Below, one piece after another: positions 1 to 11,363 of a stretch of 64,000 bases of DNA. Both the position numbers and the translations under genes were made by a program. The stretch comes from Triglochin maritima (taxonomy: Eukaryota > Streptophyta > Magnoliopsida > Alismatales > Juncaginaceae), in the NCBI GenBank assembly GCA_963682175.1, contig OY821792.1, forward strand, positions 30,874,652 to 30,938,651. The letters are read 5' to 3'. Under the pieces are notes generated by a model, which saw nothing but the letters and a program-made list of their open reading frames with translations, was not told the DNA's origin and made no database searches. The number at the start of each line of letters is the position of its first letter. The stretch's first letter is position 1.

Positions 1-1871
1 GATAGGATGGGCAATAATCCTTAGTAAAAAAGGACATTTAAACACCTAGGAACCTAATCAACAGGCGGCAGAGTGCTGGTTTCTACAAAAACCTGATCGC
101 AAACCATCCAGTTTTTCTTTCCATCAGGCTTTTGAGTAACTGCTAACAATTGCCGCTCAGAATCTTTTCGAAATTCTAGAAGTAGCCCTTTCCGCAAAAC
201 TTGTTTCCCAAGCTTATCTTGAGTTAACTCCGTATTACCGAGTAATCCCACTCTGCAGAAATCACACGTTTCGTCATTCTGCCTTTGAGTTAGAGATAAA
301 ATTAGAAGGAAATAATGAAACACTTCTTCACTAAAGCAGATCGTGATAAGGACTAAAAAAGGATCTACAACTGGAACAAAGACTAAAATATTCAGAAGTA
401 TTAGATAATAACTACATTTTAGAATTTGAATTTTGAAAAGGGATATATGTTAAGCATTATAGGGCATACAAAAGTCAGAATACAATATCTAGGACAATAC
501 AAGCAGAAACCCAAATCTACGCAAAAAAAACCATGTTTTGATGTTCTGACATGGTTTGGTACTTACTATCCAGACTTTCAAGTTTTAACCAAGTTCAGTA
601 CTTAACATAACCCAAATCCTACAATCTCAACTACACTTCCTAGAACTATATGACTTCCTTCAAAGCAACCAAAACCTTAAAAACACATCGCAAATGAAAA
701 GGCTAATTCAAACTCTGGAGCGAAATCAGAAATCACACTACTATTCACTGATAAAACACAAAAGTACACCTGACTGTTGAATTTCATGAATTACCATTTT
801 TTTACAAGTGAATTTCCATTTGGTACATATATCATATGATTCATTGGAACGACCAAAAGAATAAGTGAATAATAATATGACACGTTAGAGTTGTATTAGG
901 GATTTATAACTCATCGGATTCATTACAATAAACTCATCAGAAATCACGTCAGTGTTCAATAAACACCAAAATTAGTCTCAAAATCAAACACCATCTTTTC
1001 ACAAACCAAACCAACACAATAACAAGAACATATCGAAATCCAAAACATTGAATTTGATGAATTGCCATTTACAGCGAATGTAACATGAAGCAGGGTCAGA
1101 AACAATGAGTCTCTTTATGATAAACGGAACCATTTTGCAAGTTCACTATTACGGATAATTCCTACAAAGGATAGGACTAATGACATATAAAATACTTGAA
1201 TTATCGATGTAGATGCTACATGGTTGGTTCTCATCCTTCAGAGACTCCAGAGCGTAATAGGAGCATCCGTCGACAAAAGGATGAGATTTATAAGTTATAA
1301 CTCATCAGGTTCATTATATAAAAAAAACTAATGTGCGATCAGTAATTACACCACTATTCACTAATAACACCTTAAAAAGTATAGTACTACTGTTGCATTT
1401 GATGAATTACCATTTTCTACATATATGATATGAATATATGATGCAGTGGAGTTGTATTGGAAAACTATAACTTGTCGGATTCAGAAGAACATATATGAAA
1501 AAGAAGAAACAATTCTACTCTCGACATTAAACACCATCTCTCCAAAAACCAAACCCACATAACAACAACAACAGATCCAAATCCAAGAACACAAACCCAA
1601 ACTCCTCTTACTTAGACCCCGCCCGGACCTTCCTCGCGGACCGGAGCTGCGCGAGCTCCTCCAGAACAACGCCAAGGAGACCAGGGGAGGAATAACCGCG
1701 AGCATGGCGAAGGTGGGCGTATCTCAACGTGGAATCGGACACGAGGAAGGAGACGATGCTAGGGCTCGCCCCGCCGCGGCGGGAGTGGAGGAAGCAGAGA
1801 GGAAGTCGGAGGACGGCGAGAGGTGGAGCGATGGAGGCGGAGCGGAGAATGGAGCAGCCGGTGATCGCCAT
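1..1871 (-). CDS. RNR1: Exoribonuclease II/R, organellar RNR1 (5' part; gene runs off the left edge)
   Basis: Two exons are visible. Exon 1 (1612-1871) starts at the ATG at 1869-1871 and ends in phase 2 before a GTAAGA donor. Exon 2 (93-252) follows a CTGCAG acceptor and ends before GTTTTT. Joined, they give an S/R/L-rich N-terminus beginning MAITGCSILRS, typical of an organelle transit peptide, then a stretch ending GLLLEFRKD...DGKKNWMVCDQ. From memory this matches Arabidopsis RNR1, a 3'-5' exoribonuclease of the RNB family that matures chloroplast and mitochondrial rRNA and mRNA ends. The catalytic RNB and S1 domains would lie to the left of the window. Intron 1 is long (253-1611). The CDS length cannot be judged. 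The assignment rests on the conserved N-terminal motif and the fit of codon phase across the splice. Confidence 0.85.
718..1490. repeat. Diverged direct repeat inside RNR1 intron 1
   Basis: Two stretches, about 718-920 and 1330-1490, share an ordered set of phrases: 'cactattcact', 'gaattaccattttt', 'gagttgtatt', 'cggattca'. A shorter partial copy lies near 1045-1075. They read as an old local duplication of about 200 bp. No coding potential was seen. Confidence 0.45.
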
Positions 1872-2435
1872 TGGAATGGGTCGGATTAGTGTTTCTTTCT
1901 AGGGTTTGGAGGAGGAAGAAGGAGAGGTTTATATCTATGGAAACTTGTGTTATCTCAGACACGTAGATTTTACCTTACCAACTGGGGTTAGTAGAAGAAA
2001 TCTCGGTGAGGGTGTGTTTTGACGTGCAGTTTTATTTTGGATTCTCTTCACCAGGATTTAAAGGTTTTTTACTTTTTTACGTGTTACAGAATATTATCTT
2101 CCTGTTTAATTTTTTGACTTACGTGGAAAAAATGTTCCTAGTCGGTAAATTCTGGTTGGATACTTAGATTTCACGGGTCGGGAAATTCCGAGTCATCAAA
2201 AAATAAATCTTATTTCAAAAAAACTTATACCTAGATTCTGGAAATGCTTCTTTTTTGTGCTTTTTAAGAATTTAAGTATGAATTTGGGGTGTTCGGTGAC
2301 AAGATAGAGGAAAATAAATTTAATGTAGAATCGTGACCTACAAAACTATACATTGTTATGAAATTGCATAGAAGTGGATGAGTCACATTTCATGAGATGT
2401 TATATTAGACATTTATATTATAATATACTCATTCA

Positions 2436-3427
2436 TGTAGTGTTGTAACCAGTGGTGGATTCAGAACAAAATGTGAGGGTGATCACCTTATAAAATTACA
2501 TCAAATTATACCTAAGGTTTTCATAACCGAACCAGACGTCAAACTGACAACGTCAAAGGTTCAGAGGTTCGACCGGAGGTCAGGCCAATTTGAACTGATG
2601 ACGCAGCATGATGTCATACATGTAGAAATAAACAAAAAAAACCCATGAAAAATTAAAAAAATACCGGTCGGAGTGTTGAGTCTATGGGTCTAATACTCTA
2701 ATTAGGAATGTGGGGTGGCAGGGGGTGGTTGCCCCCTGTTGGGGTTTTTTTTTTTTGTTTCGACCCCTTATTATTGTACTTTAGATATTGATATGTTTAC
2801 TCTCTTTTTTACGTTTGTGTTTTTTTCCTTCAAAATAATGATTATACCTACTTAAAAAATTACATTCAAATGTTCTTCATGTAATGTAATCTTACGAGAC
2901 TTAATGCTTTGAATTTTTTTAATGATCACTTCATTACTAATCTGACCGAAAAATGTATTTTTCAATGTATGTAATGAGATCATCAATGACCCAATTGGAT
3001 ATTTGAAGTTATACATAATTGGGTCACTTGCCTACTCTTTCCTAATTGGTGCAACTTATACTTGTTTTGACCTCATATATATAAAGGCAATTTCGTCACC
3101 TTTGTAATAGGAGAACAATTATATTGTTTTGATTGTCCACTTTTGCATTCTTGAGAGAAAATAGAGAGAGAGCATCATTATGATTCGGTGGGAGAATTTT
3201 GAGTCGAGTGTTTTTCGTCGGTTCGTTCGCGTCTCTTGTAATACGTTTCTTTATAGTGGATTTGGAGTTGTGTCGTCCGTGGTTTTTCCCGCATTGAGTT
3301 TCCACGTTAAATCTTGCGTGTTTTGTGTGGTTTGGACTTTGGATTTGCGTTTTGTTCTCAAGTTTAGCCAATTAGATTTGCGATTTCTGTTCCGCTACGT
3401 ATTTGAGATTGATTTTAATTCCTAACA
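2436..3427 (+). mobile_element. Probable solo LTR (Copia-like 3' half)
   Basis: The right half looks like a Copia LTR: a TATA stretch near 3074, then a G/T-rich leader with the 'gtggtttttcccgcattgag...ttccacg' arrangement common in plant Copia U5 regions, ending CTAACA at 3427. The next five bases, ATTCA (3428-3432), are repeated at 2431-2435 just before a TG, so a 992-bp solo LTR with a 5-bp target-site duplication fits. No primer-binding site follows the CA end. The left boundary is less certain, because a 5-bp match could be chance and the left third does not look obviously LTR-like. Confidence 0.5.
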
Positions 3428-3482
3428 ATTCATTTTCATGACATACATCAAAAAACTGACTGAGATTATTGTGCGATGTACA

Positions 3483-3707
3483 TTAACTTACAGTATATCT
3501 CTTCCAACACAAGGTTTCATCGAGCACCAGGTCCACATTTATTAGACTTTCAAACCAACTTAGTGCAAGCCATACCTGGAGGAAGCAGAGAGGAAGTCGG
3601 AGAGCGGCGAGATCTGACCCACTAACACTTCTCAAAGACATGGCTGCAACAAGCACATCCAAATAGCCCACTAAGCCCAGTTCTTCCAGGGTTGCACCAC
3701 TAAACAA
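3483..3707 (-). pseudogene. Chimeric gene-fragment ORF containing a scrap of RNR1 exon 1
   Basis: A 74-codon open frame. Bases 3578-3611 nearly repeat RNR1 exon 1 at 1787-1820, in the same orientation, and encode the same ALRLPLCFL peptide. On either side are other coding-like sequences that I do not recognise. The RNR1 scrap ends in an AGGTATGG that resembles a splice donor. It is best explained as short pieces of genes stitched together by repair or by a transposon. No promoter or complete gene was seen. Confidence 0.45.
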
Positions 3708-3711
3708 AACT

Positions 3712-5109
3712 CTTTTTCAAAATTAACGATAACTTAACTTTACGGATGGCTTCATATTTTACCATCAAAATAAAAATATTGGTCGACTTCGTTACAATAC
3801 CACGTTCAATGTGCCTCTCAATTTGCCTACCTACTAGTTGGGTGTGGTAGAATGTGCATTGAAATGTAATTCCGTAACCATCTTAATAATTATAATTTAC
3901 TTAACTTATGAATAAACCATTGTGACTATCACGAGAGACTAGCAAAAAAACAAGACCGTAAGGCGATATGATATGAATTCTGATTGGTCTGATGCCTACT
4001 TTGAGGGGACAAAATACCGGTCCGATATACACTCTCTTAAGTTGTAACAATCCATCTTCGGTGGAATATGATTATAAATAATCCTACACTTGCATATATA
4101 AAAAAGAAAAACAACCATATAAGATAGTAAGAGGCAGAGACAATCAAATATTGTGTTATCATTTATCAACCAAAAGAATATCATTAGAAAGAACAACCAG
4201 AAAAGAGGCAAGGAAAGAATCATGTGGTCATTAAGACAAAGACTGGAAGACACGTGACGGTCTGTATCCAACCTTTTCCATGCACATGGATGTATCCAAC
4301 TATCCATTAACCTAAAAGGTCAATCACCAAAACCATAAACAATGATATATCGACCTATCTTGGCGTACAAATCTGCTCCATCAAAAGTTTAATTACCCTC
4401 TAATTGCATTTGGGTATTGGTTTTGCTTTCTCGGTATTGGTTAGGAGACCTGACTTTTTCTTCTTTGGAAGTTTGAGGTGGTTGTGACTTAAAGCATAAA
4501 AAAACTTTGATTGTGTATTTAATACCAAACCTTTCCAGGACCGTTTAGCAATTAGATAAAATACAATAGGCTTTTGAGAAACCTGAAACATTCAAACCCG
4601 TTTTTCAATTAATCCTCGGCGTTGGGAAGCGGAGATTCTCCAAAACTCACAAATGGACCAATAAATGCCATTCCCACACTTGCAATTACCAAAATAGCCG
4701 AATCAGAGGTCCAGAGATGGAGGGGCGTTACGGTAATTTCGGTGTGCAAATCTCTCAAACTCGACTCACACGGGAATCTCATTGACAGAAATGTACGGAT
4801 TATACACGTGTCGGTAATGGCAGGCGTTTAAGTATTTTACTCTCACGCCAGCCGCTCAATTTCGCCGAAGTGACCGACGCTACCAGTCAGAGTACCCCCA
4901 AAATATTTCAAAATTTGAAACAGATGACCATAAACTTGTGGAGGAGACGACGATGTACTTGGCTTAGGCTTACCTCCGGTCATTATAAACTAATGACCAT
5001 TATAAAATATAAAGTTGTATTTTTTGAAATTGTCAAGTTTACTTTCAATTATTAAGATAGCTCGCACCACAACATCCTACTAACCAATGTTTTTCTAGAC
5101 ATGAGTTTG

Positions 5110-5143
<34 letters not shown>

Positions 5144-6470
5144 GAAAACCTTTTGGATTCTTATTTGATATATATCGTTGTATCTATGTCACGACAATGA
5201 CTCACTTTATAATTTTATAAAAAAATAATCATGATTCACTTTATGTTCAAATAATCAAACAAGTGATTGTAAAACAAGAAAGAACGTAACGTTGGAAAAA
5301 AAATGGTTTTTGTTATTTTCATGATGGTTTAAAATGGTCGCAGATATTGATTTGCACGTCTAATATAGAATCAACGATGAATATACTCATCTAGAATTGG
5401 TTTTGTTGAGCTTATCATGTCATCTTTATCGACATCAACGTCCTGGTACTTTTCGGGTGTCTGATTTTCTCTCTTAATTTCTCTCTATCACGTCATACAA
5501 ACTCACTCACCCCAAATTTTCCTTAACCACGCCTAAAAACAGCACAAACGCCTTGAAAAATATAACATATAGTATATAAAATTTATAAATATAAAAAATA
5601 TATTATATAGAAATATATAATATATCTTAACAAATATGAGTAATGTGTATACCAGTACCCGACCTGTTTATTAGCCAGGTATACGGATATGAATTTTTAA
5701 ACGGGTATAAGTTTTTGTACCTGTACCCAACTGAAACGGGTAACCGAATATACATATATTACCCGTCCCGTTTACACCGATGGACATAGACACACAAAAT
5801 CATTAACTAGTTCCCTCCCACTGATAAACATAAACGTTTAGAGAGATTCGTAACGGGTAAGTGTTAGGATAATTATATTTCTTTGGTAAAAGATCAACTC
5901 TAAAAAGATGAAAAAGTGATAAAGACTAAGATTTTTGGCTAAAACTTCATCCTATTCATTGTGAAAAATAACCCACGATTAAATTAGTGGTGAGTGGTTG
6001 TTGCAATGTAAGTGAGAGACAACTTCGATGAGTGTCCGAGTTGGTCGTGAAGATGTATACAATGATCATACAAGTAACAATAAGTCTCGTGGTTCGGCAC
6101 ACAATTACAAACAAAAAAGAGTAAATCATATCATTCCAACGAACATTATAAATTGGTCTCGATGTAGTAATATTACACTCCTAACATATGTAAGTTTATT
6201 AGAATTGGGAGATATATCAATCAAACGAATTTTGAAGTAAGCAAATATGACCAACTAAGACTAACTCAGTTGGATTTTTTTTTTTTTTTTTGCCTTGATA
6301 GATTAAGCATCGAATCATAAAGTCTAATTCACACGTTCAAGAATTAAAACGTCGTGAGTACTGGAGTAGATAAAATATAAAAATAAATAAATAAAGATTT
6401 CGAAAAGTTGAAAAATGTGAGGTGGTGGGTGGTAAGCTCACCTGCGGGTGACGGGACTCATTTTGAACCC
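3712..6470. other. Intergenic spacer, no gene recognised
   Basis: AT-rich spacer. The short open frames here have no recognisable domains. 4600-4960 is less AT-rich and contains an ACGTG core (near 4806), but I could not support a gene. 5630-5790 has scattered 'acccg' and 'gggta' phrases and, on the minus strand, 'gtgtaaacggg', an arrangement common at ends of plant hAT-type elements (low confidence). Confidence 0.4.
5112..5143. repeat. (TTA)n microsatellite
   Basis: About ten uninterrupted TTA units. Confidence 0.9.
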
Positions 6471-6473
6471 AAG

Positions 6474-6481
6474 TATAAATA
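6474..6481 (+). promoter_or_regulatory. TATA box of the DUF4057 gene
   Basis: TATAAATA lies 78 bases before the start codon at 6552, a normal distance for a short 5' leader. Confidence 0.55.
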
Positions 6482-6551
6482 CAAACAGCCACCTTCCTGA
6501 GCTCACTTCCACCATTATTACTGTTTCCGTCTCCAACAGAATCCGTTACGG

Positions 6552-9289
6552 ATGGAGTCGAGAAGCACACCAGTCCGCAAATCCCACACCTCCACGGCCG
6601 ATCTCCTCGTCTGGAAGGAGACGCCGCCGTCCGACTCCAGATCCCGTTCCCAGGCCAGATCCCACCAGGTATGTAAGTCAGGTAGAAACAAGGTCGGGTT
6701 TTGGTGACCGAAATCGGTTTGGTGTTTTGCAGCCGTCGGAAGGGATCAGTAAGGTGCTGTCCGGAGTTCAGGTGACCGACGAGGAGGCCGAGAGTCTGCT
6801 TAGGAGGTCAGTCAGTTCAGATCTGGGGGTCTCCGTTTGGGTTTCGTGTTTTTGGACTTTAAAAGTTGGACTTTTTTTGTTGATTCTGGCCTTCGTTTTG
6901 AGTGTTGGCTGCAAAAGGATGTGATTTTTGGAAGGTCGCATGAGTGCTGGATGAATGTGGTTTATGATTCGTAAATTCGTATAGTACTTGATTTTGGAGC
7001 TTCCGGAAGTTCACTAGCACACAAGGTGTGCGTTGGATTCATATTCGGCTAGTGGTTGATCTTCAGTTATGCGTTATTATTATTATTATCTGTTAAAAAA
7101 ACGTGAATTTGAAGTGAAAAAAATTGGTTTTTTTGTTTGTTTGTTGACTTTGGTGTTTTAAGCTTCGTTTTGTGGTGTTTTGAGTGCTAGCTGCAAAAAG
7201 ATGTGACTTTTGTAAGGTTGCATGCGTACTGGATGAATGTGGTTTTAGGATTCCTAATGGGTATATATAATACTTGGTTTTGAAACCTTTAGGTAGTTCA
7301 CCAGCACACGATGTGTTTGAGGTTGTCAGTCACAGGTGACGAATTCATATTCAGCTAGTGGTTGAACTTTTTGAGTTTGGTTAGCTTCACTTTGAAAAAA
7401 GTGATTTTGAGAAGAAGAAGAAGACTAGTATGGATGTTGGCTGAATATAGTTTTCAAGCTTGTTTGAATTGAACACCTTGGGGTAGTTCATTGTCAGACT
7501 AAAGGTGCCAGAGGTCAAAGGTTCTAAATTTGGTTTTCTTCTTCTTAAAAACCACCTATGTTGTATCTTTTTATCCGAAAAACACGTCCTCATGTAGAGT
7601 TCTATTTGTGTGAATTGTACTATTTTTGGATTTTATTTGTCTTTTTTTTGCGGAGGGGTTTTAAGTTTTCATTGAATCTGTAGTTGTCGTGCAAAAGAGT
7701 TGCATGCAAGAGAAATGTGTTTAGAATTGTCTTTTGTAATAGGGATTTTGATGATTGGGACACATTTTAAATATAATTTCTGTTTTCTATGGCTTCAGGA
7801 AACAATGTTCTGGACCAAAGCTCAGAGAGATGACCGGCAGTGGCATATTTTCTGCTGATGCTCAAAATGGAGCAGATGAAGCAGCCCTATCCACTCCTAA
7901 CAGAAAACTTTATCAGGTATCTTTGATAACTAATAAACTACGACCTTTCCTTGAGAAATAAGGTAAAGGAAAGGAAGAAAATTGATCTACCTACATGCAA
8001 TTTCATCACTAATAAGCCTGTTCTTCTCAATCTTATATACTTTTACTGCTTCCTTCATTCCAAGTTCCAAATTTATGCCTCGATAACAGATGCATAGGTA
8101 GAGTAGGAAATAAATTTGCACTTCTTTATTGGTCACATGGCAACATGTGAAGGATTCTGTTCTCAGATGTGGAAGTTACTTCCAATCTAATTTAGGTGAG
8201 ATTAAGAAATGTGGTTGCTCTCTTTTTGACTTCTTGGTGCTGTTATTTTCTCTTTTCTCCCCCCCAGCAAGCTACCAGTGCCATCAGCCAGATTTCATTC
8301 AGTGCTGATGAGAATGTTTCCCCTAAGAAACCGGTTTCAATAGCTGAAGTAGCAAAGCAACGGGAACTCAGTGGCAATCTTGAGAGTGAATCTGAAACCA
8401 AGATGAAGAAGCAGTCGTCTGATGCAAAATGCAAGGAGCTCAGTGGGCATGATATTTTTGGTCCTCCTCCTGAGGTCCCTCCAAGGCCATTGGCAGCAAG
8501 AAATCTGGAGAAAAAGGACTTTGAAGAACCCATTCCCAGAAACAAGCACACCTCTGTGAAAGTTTCCAACGTAAGTTCGTTTTTATAATAGAAAAAAAAA
8601 ATTCATCTATGGTTTCACATCCTTCTATAATTTGCTGCATTAGCTTTCATCATTTGGTGATACACTTGTTTTTTCATGCTTGAATAACTTGTGGTTTTTT
8701 GACTCTACTCTGGTTTTTTCATGCTTGAATAACTTGTTTTCATAGCTTTGCTTAAATCTCTAAATTGATTTTCATCTTATGCATTTTTATGGAACTGGTT
8801 ATTTACTAATCAAGATTCAAGATCCATGTTGTATCTTGTTCTTCCTTTTTAATCTTGTTGTGAATTGCAATGACATTATTTCTCAATGAAGATGAAACAT
8901 TTTGTTCATTACTCTTGCGTGTCTTTATTAATTATGTAAACTTTCCTTTCATCCGAAGTGCAATGTAAACCTTTTGGATTGAAGTTAAACGAAATACAAT
9001 TTACATGTGACAGCCAGCTGGAGGTCCAAGTAGTTTCATGTTCCGTGAGGAAGAAGTAGTGGTGAAGTCCACCAAGAAAATTAACGAGCAGAAGTTTGCT
9101 GAACTGTCAGGTAATGGTATCTTCAAAGGAGACGCACAGCCAGGCTCCACAGAGAAGCCCTTGAGTGTCGCAAAGATGCGGGAGATGAGTGGCAGTGACA
9201 TCTTTGCTGATGGTAAGGCTGCCTCAAGGGACTATCTTGGTGGCGTGCGCAAGCCACCAGGCGGGGAGAGCAGCATTGCCCTAGTGTGA
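6552..9289 (+). CDS. DUF4057 family protein, five exons, 295 aa
   Basis: Exons 6552-6668, 6733-6806, 7799-7916, 8268-8570 and 9014-9289 keep codon phase throughout and have consensus donors and acceptors, giving 888 nt. The protein starts MESRSTPVRKSHTSTADLLVW. It then shows several copies of a short motif of the type (K)LRE(M/L)(T/S)G(S/N)(G/D)IF, for example REMTGSGIFSAD, CKELSGHDIFG, FAELSGNGIFKG and REMSGSDIFAD. This repeated motif and the N-terminus match the plant-specific DUF4057 family (Arabidopsis At1g35780-like), some of which carry uncertain methyltransferase labels in databases. No catalytic residues, membrane segment or targeting signal are visible; the sequence is polar and probably disordered. 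The molecular function is unknown. Confidence 0.88.
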
Positions 9290-9800
9290 GACTGAGCGAG
9301 CCCTCTAACATCAATCATGATACCACTTCTTTGCCACATGTATCTTGATTTTAAGGTTCTCATCACGAGTACTGTTTACGAAGTGTTCCAGCACGCTCCT
9401 TAACTGGCAGTGTGTTTCCGTTCAACAGCTCTACTATGCCGTTATTATGTTGGCTATAATCGCTTTGGATGTACTATGATGATGTTGTAGTTTGGTGTTT
9501 TTGCGTTCTGTTTCGTGATCTCTGTGGACCTAACTTATATATGTTTGTGCTGAACGGAAGCTTTGGACGTTTGCAGCACGGGTGGTTGGTGAAGAATGTG
9601 GACAAATTGATGAGTTCGGTTTGTGGTCTCTGTCCTTTTATGTAGAGATGCGAGGCAACCAACCCCCTTCGAAGAAAGAAACAGATCTGCTGATGCATTG
9701 AGTACCATACTGTGTTATTAAATCATCACGCGGGATCAACAATATGTAAAAGTGTTTTTACACTACAAAAGCAAAAGCCCTGAGGGGAAAAAAGTGATGT

Positions 9801-10740
9801 TGTAACGTCTGGAGTCCGAACATGTACTTATCCATCCGAATCCGGTGCGTTAAGATACGATTCACGAATCTGACCGCTGCGCATTCTGATTTGTATATCC
9901 ATCTGATAGGTCCATAAATAATCTGAAAAATATAACCAACAAATTGTGAGCTCGACAGTCCGCAAATACCATCCATCAATCAAACAGAAGCATAAGTATG
10001 TGGAAACTGATCCGGAATATGACATTCAGTCAATAAGCACAATCAAGAGACATGCATCACAAACAATATGCATGCATAACAATCTGGAACCTCCATTCGG
10101 ATCCGGATTCGATCACATCCTATGCTTCTGAAATCTATTAATCAGTCAGACGCACACTTTGTAGCTCCACACTAACAATAGGTAGTCATTTCCTCTCTCG
10201 GGTGACTCCACGTTGCCCGCTAGGTAGTTCTTTCCTAAGTGGTTCAGCCAGAAACATACATACAGTCACATGACATGTCGACCGAAACACCACCATGCAA
10301 TCATATGTATATCAATAGATTCAACATCAATACTCAGCATGTATGCAACTACGTACGAGCATCAAGAGAGACAGACATGACATAAAACTGAAGAATAATG
10401 AATCATTACTTGTCTATCTCGTAACTACAAGATTTCCACAAACCACGTCCAACCTCATCAATTTTCTCTTTTCTTACTCAACCTGCATAAAAACCTTCTT
10501 CCGTTTTACACCAACTTCTATATATATACTAACACTAATCCAACACCTCTCCATCCTTCAATCAACAACTCCCATCTCACCCAACTTACCATCCCACACG
10601 TCACTTTATCCCACCTCCGTATCCTTCAATCATCTCGTCAACTTTAGCCTCAATCTTATCTTACAAAGCCAAACCAATCCATTAACCTAATTAATCACCC
10701 AACATAATTAGTCTTTTAAGTAGAGTTTAGGATTCTAACA
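9801..10740 (+). mobile_element. Solo LTR with 5-bp target-site duplication GATGT
   Basis: Starts TGTAACGTCTGG and ends ATTCTAACA. GATGT flanks it on both sides (9796-9800 and 10741-10745). The TGTAAC(A/G)TC start is like the larger LTR family at 35-47 kb, but the body is shorter and contains only one GTCGACCG-like motif (near 10278). No primer site, polypurine tract or coding region is present. It lies about 500 bp past the DUF4057 stop codon. Confidence 0.8.
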
Positions 10741-10745
10741 GATGT

Positions 10746-11363
10746 TCTAAGTTTACCGGCAGCTATACTTCGTGGTTGGTGATAAGTAAATGGAACCAAC
10801 AGCCAGGGGAAATCTCTTCTATTGAGAGTTGGAGTCCAGGACAATACATTAGTGAACTAGACGTACAAGCTGTTGCTGAGAATTCCCGTGTCATTACCCT
10901 AGCCTTCTGAAGACTACAATAATATGGGGTTCACGAAACTTTAATTATTTTTGTGAAACCATAATGTAACTCTAAGTCCCAAGCTTAGAGACAGAATAGG
11001 TTACGAGAACATTATTGTCGAAGAAACACACCAACTCTGGTTTGTAGTCTGTAGATAATACGATCATAGGTATCATCATCATCATCCCTTAACAGCCTCT
11101 GAAGCTTATTATCTTGAATCTCGATTCAGTTGTTAGCTTTGCTAACATTACCTTCACAAGAAAATAATGTTCCAATGTCAATTTTGCAGTACGTGCACTG
11201 ATGGCGTTGCAAAAATATCATCGCTTGCAAAAGAGCCCATAAAATTGTTCTCCAAGTTTAATGACCAACGTCGATGTGACCACAAGGAAACATATATTAA
11301 AATGACAAAACAAAATGTACTTGTTAATACACAGAATAAACAACTATCAGTTGACAAAGATGA
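10746..11363. other. Spacer and 3' flank of VPS52
   Basis: AT-rich sequence between the solo LTR and the VPS52 stop codon. The part nearest 11363 is expected to hold the VPS52 3' UTR. Nothing else was recognised. Confidence 0.4.
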
